The position numbers and the translations under genes were made by a program. Below the pieces are notes generated by a model. That model was not told the DNA's origin and did not search any database. It was given only the letters and a program-made list of their open reading frames with translations. From Haemonchus contortus (lineage: Eukaryota; Nematoda; Chromadorea; Rhabditida; Trichostrongylidae): DNA of 64,000 bases. The stretch spans positions 18,875,615 through 18,939,614 of the forward strand of contig LS997564.1 of assembly GCA_000469685.2 (NCBI GenBank), given 5' to 3'. Positions 26,501-38,500 of the stretch are shown here, piece by piece. Each line of letters opens with the position of its first letter. Within the stretch, counting starts at the first letter, position 1.

Positions 26501-29500
26501 AACCAAAAGTTGATCGAAGCGTTTAAAAGAGAAGGTTATTTGTAATTTCCCATTTGCCAGAGCCCGATTTTTGTGCTTTCCATGCCCACTCACTTGAAGG
26601 CACGGTTCACGATAATGTTGTTATAATTAAATAGTTATAGTATATGGTTAAAAGTGTTTATAGTTCAGTTATTTGTGTCGTTGAACTTCTTTTTATTCGC
26701 GTTTTTTGCACTTTCTTCATTATTTTTGCACTTTTCTGGATTGCATCTTTCATTATCCGTCAAAAACCGGGTACCCGAAAATTATCATGAACTGTGCCTT
26801 TAAGTTCCGCTGACTGTCATTGTATGAAACTTCAAAAACAAACGTTTCACTCAAAAAGATGGTAAGAAAGAAATGATACTTTTCCCCAAAACTCAGTGAA
26901 GCTCCTAGAATTCACCGGGTCAACTAGCTATTTTATCCAGGAATTGGATTGGGAAAATTTTCTGAATTTACTGGCACGCAAGAATATTGAGTGAAGAAGC
27001 TGTAGCTCCACTTGGTGAAGAGCAACTATGTTTGAAAAATTCCCTGACAGTACTTTTGAAATGTACCATTTAGTTTTGGTTTGGGTGAATATTTGTGTTG
27101 TATTAGTGGAGTTGCACTCAGAGGAGCATATAAAATGAATAAATTTGCGAGCTAGTCATTTACTCATTAGTTCAAAATTTGGATAATGAAGGTGCCGAGT
27201 ACAAAGGCCGGACAACCCTTTTATGAAACGCCAGACAGTCGTAAAAGCTCATCATGAGAATAGAAGAATGCATTTGATGAAAGAATACATAGTGGCTTGG
27301 TTTTTGCCAAATTGATTCCAACCGTTGATTTACGTCAGTTACTGATGCTTCTCCGAGCTTTCCATCTTCTTGGAGATAAGACAGTTTTTTTCTCTTTTTA
27401 AAGATAAGTCAGAAACTCAATTTTTCAAAGTTTGTCAAGGATTCCTAGTGGTTTTGTCGAATGACGTCAAGATAAATAAATGCGTATGCAGAAAATTGTT
27501 GTTATCTATCTCTCTCTCTTGGTTTTTCACCGTTTTAGAAGAGGCCATACTTTTGATAATTGCTTCCATTTTTCAGAAGAAAAGCCGATTGGATTCACAT
27601 GGCAAAGACAGTGGTGTGGAGATTCTCAGCAATAAGCCGTACAAGGATGGACCTGGTGGATCTGGCCAGTACACCTTCAAAATTTATCATATTGGCAGTA
27701 AGATACCTTGTAAGTTCATTTTCTGGGTGTATACCATACTAATTAGAAATCCCAAGCGTATCGTGGGATTTTAATCACTGACCTTTCACTGTTCGCCGAG
27801 GTTTTTCCCCATCAACAATTCGAAAGACACATCAAAAACAGCATCGCGTCAAAATTAATGACTACGAGCCGCAGATGACGTGAGGTTGTGAAGAGGACGG
27901 GCAGCAACCATTTGACATTCGTTGCAAGCATCGCTTTAGAACGAGGTTTAGGAAAAAAAAAAACAGATTTGTCAAAGCGACGATTGGAAGTGGGTTCGGC
28001 CAGTTTTCGGGAACAGAGAACGGGGAAAAGTTCCAAAGTTTCTATTCCAGTAAGTAAAATTTGATTCTCAAACTCATAGAAATAGATGGAGCCTGGATTC
28101 TCAAAGAGTACCACTTCTGTAATTTCTTTGTGGAGTTCTATTTTGTTAAATCTATGAGCATGAGGTCTGATTCTGTAAGGAATGACTTCGACGTTCAAGG
28201 TGAAGGGAGTTCAAGAAGTCTGCTTCAAGCATATCCAAGCGTTAGTACATAATTTTTGGAATTATATTGAATGACTACTCGTACTTTTTGTACCTTTTTG
28301 CCTCTAAGCCTTTTCATTACCGTTTTGGTTCAGTTATTGTACTAGTCAAGTACTTTAAGCCTTGAACTTAAGCTAATTCAATCAATCAAAAGGTGACAGA
28401 GGGTGAAGTTCAGGTAGGCGTAAAATATTGCACCTATCAAGACCTCCCCATTCAATCAATTTGAAAAAAAGTGTTGAAATTATAAATCAAACTCGGACAG
28501 CGAACAGTTGCCACTTCAATCAACAAGCCGACCAACTGAAATCGCACGTGCCTCGTTTGACGTCTCTAAAAAGGTCACAGCTGTTCATTTCGAGTAAACA
28601 AACTTCAATAAACTGGTTTTGAATTGCTTCGCCTGGCTCGGTAAGGAAATGAACGAATGGTTTTGCTGTGGTAGATAATGGACTCGGTAATGCAATGGAT
28701 ACTTTGACTCAAAGAAAAAAGGAAAGTATGAACGAGCCCTCGCTGAAGGCTTTCCGCCAGTGATTCAGCCACATACTGAAACTATCGAACTGGTTTTGTT
28801 TTTCTAACAATAATGACTGTAATGTTAGAGTTCGTTCGGGTCAAGTGATGAACATCAACATGCCTCAAGTTCACCCAACCGCTCAACATGCCCCAAGTTC
28901 ACCCAGACGCATAATGGGCAGGATTCACAGCATATCAGTGAAAAATTTTCATCTGGTAGTGAAGAATTCAAAGGGACGGAGGAAATGGCTAGACAATGGG
29001 AGGAGAAAATGGAGAATTCGGAGAAGAGTAGGTATCAATTCGATTCCAAATCGAGTTCTCCAATGGCCTCTGTTGTTGTCGGCTTTGAGAATCGAAGGGC
29101 AAGTGGTGGTGTGGTGAAGAATGCCGCTAGTTCAGCACAAAATCCTCACATCATACATACTCATTCATCTAACTGTAAGAAAAAGTAAAGTTGTATACAG
29201 GCGGTACGCTTCGAAAAAATGGCGGTAAAAGTGAAAGGATTAAGTTCTGGAGCGTTAATTAGTCCCGTCTGAGGGATGCGCCCTCGTATTCGACATCCAT
29301 CGGAATCGCAGTGGCGTATTGAACGCGCATGTGGCCCATACAATGACTTGCGGTGGCCAGCCGATGTAAAAGTCAGTGCATTTATCCTATTTATCCTCCT
29401 AGACGAATCTGGCACGAATTAGCCGACCCCTGAAGGATGGAAGGCTTGGTTGGCCTGGGCGATTGATAGAATGGCCATGAAATCTGTAATTTGTTATTTA

Positions 29501-32500
29501 GTTCCTAAGTAACTACTTCCCGTTCAAATTGTGGTGTCGAAGAGGGTCAGTAACACCGGCGTTGTTAATTTTTGCATGGTTCCGGAGTCGAACTCTGGAT
29601 TTTTTACGCTTAGGTCGTCAGTTCGTTATCTTCACAGTCTACTTATGGCTATGAAATTACCAGGATGGGTTGAATAAGCTGAATCTCACTGCATCGCATG
29701 TCGTCTTGTTCCCTGACTACAGAAAATTAGCCCTCCCGCATTCAAACGCCGTTACAATTTCGTATTTTTGTCGGAAAGATGAGGAAATCTATCTCTCACA
29801 TCTATTCAATGACTATGTGCCAGCAGTTAATCAGCTTTTATCTGCCCCGTTTTTTGAAGGGCTTCTAATCGTAGCTGCTAACGATGAGAAGTATTAGCAG
29901 AAGCTTCGCATAATCAATACATGGTTCTCACTGAAGTGAAGAGTACGTTGTCTCCAAATATATTGTAATAGGTTTCACAGAACACATTTATAAGGAATTA
30001 TAAAATTAAAAAAAAGGAAGTTGAATGAGGCATTCATGAACAAAACGGAGTCAAAAAGTGATAAGAAAGACTTTTTCTCGAAAACCCTGTGAAGAGGACG
30101 ACTCCAGAAGGGGTTATCAGGTTGATCGATCCGACTCTTTAACAGATAAACACGAAACTCGTGACGTTCGCCTTTTCTTTCTAAGACCATGTGCGTTTAT
30201 AAATTTTGATTACCACTTTCGAATAGGCACTTGTCACATTCCGAAAATTGAGTTTTGTATGCTGGCCTGGCTCTACAAACCTGATGACTTAGCTAATGGA
30301 GAAAATGGATTGAACTGGGCAGATTCCAATCCTCTTATTCGAGAAACATTTGAAGACTACCTTCTTGTTCTGGAACTTCCACGTTTTTCAGAAATTGTAA
30401 TAGAGTTCATCACCTCTGATTGCTCAGCTGCTTGATCTCTTCGATAGTAGTCTCCATTGAAGGATTGTAAAAGGAAGTGTATGACGAGTAGAATGACCTA
30501 GTGAAGAGGAGTATTGTATGAAAACTTTATATGGTACTGTTTGAATAAAGGCGTTCGGATGTAGGAGGCTCTTGGTCTGTATAGTTGAAAAACCGACACC
30601 GGATCGAATCTCGTTCAGGCCAAAAGACCCTTTTCGTCCTTGCAAAATCCCGAAATCCCTTCAGTGGTGTTCGAGACGTCTCGGAACATGGGAAAACCGC
30701 AGATTGGATATCTGTTAAACCCGTTCTGTAGTTTTAATTGAAAAAGGTCATATAGTTCGTAGTGGGAGTCAAGTACTTGTCCCGTACTCTTAAAGAAAGA
30801 GTTGCATGACGCTGAATAGAGTGCCCTTTCTCATCCCACTGAATTATGTTAATTTAAAAAAGTGCAGTGGAAACTCTACTCGACGGAACTGAAAGCAGGA
30901 AAGGATATCGGGAACCAATGAAAAAAACAAACCAGTTTATTTATGTCAGTAACTAAAGTTAAGTAGTACATAGCTGTTATTTGGAAACTTGATGGCAAAC
31001 ATGTCCATCAAAGACAACTAAGAAGTAATTTCTCACATTCGAGAGGGAACTAGTTCTTATTTGACTTTCGATAGAATTCTGAGATTAGGCTGAAGTTCAG
31101 TGTATGAAATGGTTAAATCTAATTCTCGCAATTAATTTTTCCCTACGGTTATGAAGGCCTGGCAGCTGCAAGTGATTTCATTCAATAGCCACGGGAATCA
31201 GGAGAGGAGTAGACGGGTTGGGGGATTGTATCGGGAAGTTCGATAAGTATCAAAAAAAAAATTTCATATGTTCTGTTTATTCTAATTCTTATAGCATCGC
31301 GCAACGGCTATTTGTCGTTCCCAAAGGGTAATCTGGAAAAAAAAATCTGAAGTGGAAGGGTATGGAAAATTCCCATGAAGCCTTGATTGAATAAATAATC
31401 AGGAACAGATTAAGTGTTGTAGTGGCAACTGTCACAGATCTCTTGAAGGAACCTGTCAAGCAACTTTTGGGGCGCAATCTCTTTCGGGATTTCCATCGTA
31501 CCCAAAGTCGTAACTGAACCTATTTCCAATTTTTCAGTATGGATTCGGAGTGTCCTGCCGACAAGCGCCCTGGAAGCTCATGAAGAAGCCTGGAATGCCT
31601 ATCCCTACACGAAGACAAGGTTTGTTTACGTATGAGTAAGGCGTTGTAATCTTTTCTCTAGACTTTTCGCTCAATACAGTTGCTTAAGTGAGGGGGGAGA
31701 AGTTGCTTACAAGTGCTTGGCAATTCCCAGCAACATACGCCAAAGTGACGGCCGTTCAATTTGCTCATTACTTGTCCACTGTCAGAGCCAATTTGTTCGA
31801 TGGATGCTCGCCAACAGCGTGGAAAACGGCACAGCGCTGGATGGGGGTACGGGGGAACATAATCGCTAGGCAGTGCAGCTCCCTTTCTGGTGATTCATGG
31901 TTATGAAGCTGAATTGTAGCCTACCCAGGACATTACTCACTGTAATGGCAGACTTGAAGGGTTTGATGAAGACACGCTGACAGGGGCCTCTCTTTTCTCT
32001 AGGAATGGATTGGTGAAGCCTTACAGGAGTAACCCGAAGGACTCGGGATAGAAGCGTTGTGCAGAAATGGAGTTCAGGGAAAGCCTAGAAGCTTAGCAAA
32101 ATTTTCCGAGGGAAACAAAGCCTGGGCTAAAGCGTGACTTTTGTTTACAGGTATTTTAATAACCAGAGCTAGCTGTCATGGTGCATAGCAATTCCCATTG
32201 ATTACTGAAGAAAACAGACTTAGTACTTACACTGACTTACGATGGATTCCAATTAGTTCCATTGTTGTTTGTCGTCATCGTAGGAGATGTACAAAATTCA
32301 TAAGTATGGGAACTCGACTGTCAAAGAGGCTCCCGTCAGCAGTTCCGGAAAGTTTCTCGAAGTAATTTTACCGAATCTCTCTTAAGTAATCGTCAAAATA
32401 AATTTGGATTTGCTCCACCAGACAAAGTGCGTAAGCGCTTTCGCGGCATGCTAATGGATAACACGATAAGGGAGTACGTTGCTTTCTCCTGTTCCAAAGG

Positions 32501-35500
32501 ACATTGGAGCTTTCTTTGAAGGAATAGTGTCCCGTGCTTTGTTAGAAAAACTCTTGAAAGAGAAAGCTGGCGTGGCTAATTGCCTATGCTGGGTCTTTTC
32601 AGCTTGTTTGATGAACCGGAACCGAATGACTTCAGGCTCAGGCCGAGCTCTGTCTGCTGACAAAGCTACGTATGTGGAAGTGAAGGGGCCTTGAAGGGGT
32701 AGACATTAGCGAACTGCAACTACACAGTCGATCTTAAGCTAAAAGAAGTTGAAAAGCGCACCGCACTGGAGGTGAAAGCAGACGGCACGACCCTTTAAAG
32801 CGTTGAATCGACTCCGATATTCTTCGTAAACTAGTCGGATAGGCAGGCTACATGAATCACATTCACCCATTCATTCCAACAACAAACGGTTTTAGGAGTC
32901 CGAGCCAAGAAGCAGAGTATTCAATTGAATTATACGAATGCAAAGATTTGAATCCCAATTTCTTTGGATAGTCATGCAAACTTACCGGGAAGTGTTTTTT
33001 TTAGCCAACCGGTTATGGGGTAGTGCTCCAAACAAAACAAGCTTTGTGTTGTTCCGTCTTTCCGGAATTCTTGGTTCCGTTCTGAGACAACTCAAGTGGA
33101 CAACACAATACAATTACTAGTGAAGCAAGCAGTAAGCATATAGAGCACTGCTTGCTTCGCTAGTAATTGTATTTTGTTGATCACTTCAGCAGACCGAAGG
33201 CAGATATGAAAAATTGTGAGGGATCGGATCGCTCCCTTCAAAATGAAAAAAATGGTGACAGGTCGGATGGTACCTTTGAGCTCGTGGAGCTCGGAACACA
33301 ATAATGTAGTACCTTCGGTAGGAGACAATTCTGATCACAATAGCTCCATTACCCATACCTCTTATTTCTGGGTGAGCAGAAGAAAGTGAGACGAGGAATT
33401 CGTCTTTGAGGTAGTTTTATGAGTTTGACTCTCGTATGCCACTGTGATGATAGCAGCTGGTTACGTAAAGGGAAAAATTTTTACGAGCTTTTTTTTCTGT
33501 AGTCGCATGAATCTTTGGAAGGATTATATTTCTCTAACACTTCCTTCCCCGTTACTAATAAACAGCTTACGGGGACTCTTTGTGTTCCTGAAATCAACAG
33601 CAACAACTTATCGCCTCGAAGCCGTGTAATTCCTGTTACAAAGTAGCCACCATCAGCCATAGAGAGGGGGGGAAGTGTGGGGATGATCATTGGCAGCAGT
33701 AATTTCATCCTCTCAAAGCTTCCCAAAGGCTACTGTGTTCTGAGAAATTGATGTGATTGGCACTCTAAATTTTTCTTATTTTTCCAAATTTTTTTGGAGG
33801 AAATCTTATGTTCTGCGAATAAAACAAATGCTAGTTTACAATGCACTAGTTAGTTTCTTTTATAAGCTTAGATTGAGGACCTCCGATCTATCAAGCTCGG
33901 ATGTTTGCTTTAATTTCGGTGATGTGCTGTTACAAGGACCCATACTCATATATAGTAGTTGAGCACGTAACTAGGAAGCGACTGGAGTATTTCGTGCCGG
34001 TCACTTTAAAACTGACAGGCGTGGGTGACCTGAAATGTGCATATCTAATCACGTATGTCGGCCTACAAGGCGAAACTGCTCTGGTCAGCTGACCCGTCGA
34101 TTTATTAATAATATTGCTAAGAAAAAGGCATTCAAGGGTCAGAAGAATTGGGTAACGCATCATCGCTGAAAATCAGTGGCATTGTTTCTCAAAATGACTC
34201 TATACCAGTTGGGTCGTCGCATGCTAATCCAAGCATGACAACAAGCCGGCCAAATTGGTTAATAAACGGTGGAATTGGATGCACGATACTTTGAACCCCG
34301 GTTACCATTTTCACTCCACCAAAAACTGATCAATCCAGTCGATACTGCGATCAAAACCACGGGATTATTCCTGGATTTCCCAACCCTTTTAGCGCTGGGT
34401 TTTTATGTTCCTCTCCTCACCCTGTCTACGTGACATTTCGCTCTTCTTGCCAACCATACGTGACATTTTGCGGACTGACAGGGCGACAGACCGACAGACA
34501 GACAATGGCAGCGACCATCACAGGGGCTAAAAATCGGTCCATGATGGCAGTTCTTCGCATAACACGAGTGATGGAATTATTCAGTAACTGACCTGATTGA
34601 TAGTGCAACAGAGTCAAGCACCCATCAAATCGCCGACTGAAGCTGACTATATGAGCACTCAGGCACACGAGTATATATGACCTGTAAATGGTGGATTCTT
34701 ACTCGAATAGAGTTAACCCATTGGCGACCGCGCCTTTTAGCGTGTCTGGCGTGTGGGACCGAGCGCGCTTTTCGCGGGCTGCTGCTGTGGCCCGCTGGCG
34801 GGCCACACGGTCCCAGGAACAAGTAAATTTTTTCGTAAGCATTTCCAGCCGACAAAAAAGTTTTTTTAAATGTGGCATGTAAAGCTTACGAGCTACGTTA
34901 TGGCATCTAATGTTGGTTGTTCGAAGGGAGTGAGAATTTTTACCAAATCATTTCCAATTGCGACTCTGTCTAGAAACGAGGAAGCAGACAAGATGAGAAT
35001 GACATGTTCCGAATCATCGAATACCTAAGCAAAGTCCCTTTACATCCTTTTTGTACCTTTTCACAACCTTTTTTTACAGCCTCTCATTTTCCTCCTTTAC
35101 CAGTGCCCGCAGAAGTAACTTTGTTTTCTCTTATTACTAAAGTTAGTAGTAAACGTTTCACGGACAACTGCGCGTCAAGATTTCATAGTAGGTCATAAAC
35201 CTGCTCGATACTTAAAAGGATCAAAAAAATCGAAAATGAATCTTATACAGGGAAAATAAAAGTGTGGCCCGTATACGGGCCACGCGGTCCCAAGAGCACG
35301 ACAGGGCGTGGCCCGTATACGGGCCACGCGGTCGTCAATGGGTTAAACAAATAACTCTCTTTAAATACTTTTGTAGTATGAACAAAAATAGCTTATCCAG
35401 CCGGTGCTGGTCATCAGAGTTAGTGAATCGAAAAGCCCTGTTTCTAGAGTTTTAGGAAAAAAAAACTCGGGAAATTCGCGTATATTAGTCTCTGGTAGTC

Positions 35501-38500
35501 GATTAAACTCAATTCAAAGGATGGGGCACGGCTTCGGCATCGGCCTGTTAGGTGCAGAACAGTCGACCTGTGGCCCGGTTCTCTACTACTACCTGAAATC
35601 TCTGGCCAAATAATTTCGGAGCCAGACAACGACCCATCTAATGATCCTGTGTTTAGAACGATCTTGTATTGATCAAACCATTGTGTGGGGTTCAATCTCG
35701 ATGACATATACATACATATTTGTACTTTGTTTTTATCAACAGCCAACTGTAAAGGGTAACCCGGCTTCCGATTTTTTTATTTCGGAAGTATTTTATTATG
35801 TTTTTCCTTCGACAGTTTTTTTCTTTTTATTTACAAGATGACGCAGATGGCTACACTATCTTTTCCATTTTCGAAACGAGTTCCAGAGTCATTTGGATGA
35901 TTTGATGGTGTTTACGATGGCGTCGCTTCGTATGGCCGCATGATAACACTGAACCACGAGGGAATAGAGAGTTCCCCGAGACGAAGCGATTCTCGGCATC
36001 CAGGGACTCGTAGGGACGGACGGGGATTATATTACACGCAATTTCTGAGTAACAACATTTTTCAAATGTATTTCCTTCTCGTTATGGTGTTGGTGAGAAA
36101 GGGGTCTGCACTCCATGGGATGGGCGAGAAATTTAATGCCAACTACTCATTCATTGGATGAATGACTCTCTTCGACGCTCCGAACACCTCGTTTTTCAGG
36201 ACATTCCCCAGGGAATAGGCACAAGAAGACTTTGAAGGCCAGGACACATAACGCTTATAGAGTTGGGGACTGATGGAAGTCTTACTCTTACAATTAGTCT
36301 TACTCCTACTCCACTCTTATCTGCTGACTGCAGAGCCTGCATATGGACTCATGTATCAAGAAAAAATCAAGAAACGTGAAGGCATACCGTTGGAGAAAAA
36401 CCATTGATTTACCTGGTATCCATTGTTTACTGTGGTTTTGAGGAACAGTGTACGCTCAAATGGTAGTTCTGAAATCAGCAGACGTGCTAAAAGTCATAAA
36501 CCCTGCACTTTGTAGTAATTGCTCATGAAGATCTATTCTTGTTCCTACATAGTGAGCCTCCAACTTCCTGGTTTTCAGTTCCTGTTAATGATGCCTAAGG
36601 AATTCCGAAATAAGTTTGTTTCTTCATGAGGTTCGGCGAAAAACACTGAATTCTCACAAAATGATGTGTCGTATGTGAAAGAGACCAAGTTGGAAATCGA
36701 CTTGTGTACGGATACGCCATGCATTTGCTTTATACCGAACAAGGGAATTCTTCCTTATCCTTCCGTTCCCGTTTCTTGCTTCAGGACCAACAATCTCATC
36801 GCTCAGGAATATAACACTGTAATAATGTAACAAGATGTGCAGTTCAGTTAAAAATGTGGAACAAAATCAAATTCGAAGTGTCTCACGGGTTTGATTGCGT
36901 GGTATCGTTTGATGTTAAAAATAGTCCTCTATTGAAAGACTCCACCAATGGGCCTCCGGCCTGAACCTTTCCTGATTAGATCCCCTTTTCCAATTTCAGT
37001 TTAATTCACTGTTGGACTTATTTGGTTACCCAGCTATCTAAGCGTTCCAAGAATCAGAGAAAGAATTTGTGGAAGATATGATCATTCATCAGAGGGTTAG
37101 TTTTTTTGGAATGCCCACATACTCATAACTTACGACAGCAGCTCATTTGTCGCAGCCAAGGACATCTCAAGATGACGGATTTCCTGATCAAAAAAACCTG
37201 GCAGCGATTTCACCAGAGTACTAGTGCAGTTGAAAACCCAACAGGCTTCCATGAGGCTTCAAACCTGTCTGGAGTGTGAAAAAGAGAAAATAGTGAAGCC
37301 TACCAACAGAGCAACTGCTTCAGTCTTGATATAAATTGAGAAGAGCGCACGATTATAGGATTCGTAGGGGATGACGATTCCTAATGTAACAAAGCGAGAG
37401 GCGCAACGACGGCGTGTCATTGCTATCGTCCACCCTGTCGTGGTCACTAGCCAAGCATCGCGTTTCTTTCACAATCGCATATGACTGGTATGTGGCCATT
37501 ACATGGGTGTTTGAGGACAGAAAAGAGGACGGGAAGTTATTAACAGTGGAGACTCAGCAGAGAAATAAGTTGGCATTTTTTACTTCCTAAGCTCACCTTC
37601 TACATCCAGAATACGGCTTTGGACCGCTGCTTTCAAAAGAAAACGATCATCCCTAAGATGTCATTGGACATGGTGCACTGTACATGCGATTTGTCATAAA
37701 CAAGTAAACAAGGTGTTATTATCCGGCCTGCTCTTATTTGATAGTTCGGGACCACTGTAAGATAACAGTCCTTACTGAGAAATAGTACATTGGAGTAATG
37801 TACCAGCAAGTACAGTTGGATAAAAACGAAGGAAGATCATAGATCCGCCTATTTATCCGATTTCATCCTTTCGAAACATCTCCTTTTCTGCTTCTAAGAT
37901 AACTCGGAAAGCCTCCGTCTCTTAAAAAGCATAACTTGGTTTTCGTTGAGGAGTTTTGCGAAAAAACTGTTGAAACCTGTCAATTCCTCTCAGGTACTCG
38001 ACCCCGATGATGGATAGATTCAGTCTGGAAGTGGAAACAATGTACTTCAACGATCCGGGTAACCAAAACAACGTTTTCAACCTGAATGCAGAGGACCTGA
38101 AGAACCGCATCGTAGACGTGATGGACTTTGTTAAGGTACTGATGATCGTAGTGTTTGAATAATTTTATTTTACAAATAGGATCCGTTCATTTTACTTGAA
38201 GGACCCAATCTCATCCGGCGACTACTGTGCCGAAGAGGATCCTAAGCTCTACCGAAGCCAAAAAACTGGCCGAGGACCTCTCAACGAGGACTGGGTAAAG
38301 GATTGCGTGCGAGCAGGTGAATTTCACATTTTCAGCTGTGAAAAATATTTTTTCGTCCAATTATGAGGTTATGATTATATCTGTAGGGAAATAGAGTGTG
38401 TTGGTGAAGTAGGACCACTCACATCCTTGTCCCAACTTCAGGGAAACGATCATTAGGAGGAATGGCAGTCCAGCTCGCTCAGGAACTACTTGATATTTAC

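Larger units (their letters stand above)
20581..27576. other. Seven-kilobase intron 1 of pitp-1
   Basis: The intron starts with GC instead of GT and ends TTTTTCAG. Apart from the candidate nested secreted-protein gene (25582-26169), the 36-bp tandem duplication at 25180-25251 and a poly-C run near 24452, I see only AT-rich non-coding DNA. Scattered short frames in it lack protein character. Confidence 0.6.

Noticed and set aside
31254..31263. Poly-A run as a retroposon tail
   Set aside because: The run is too short and has no flanking duplication or element body.
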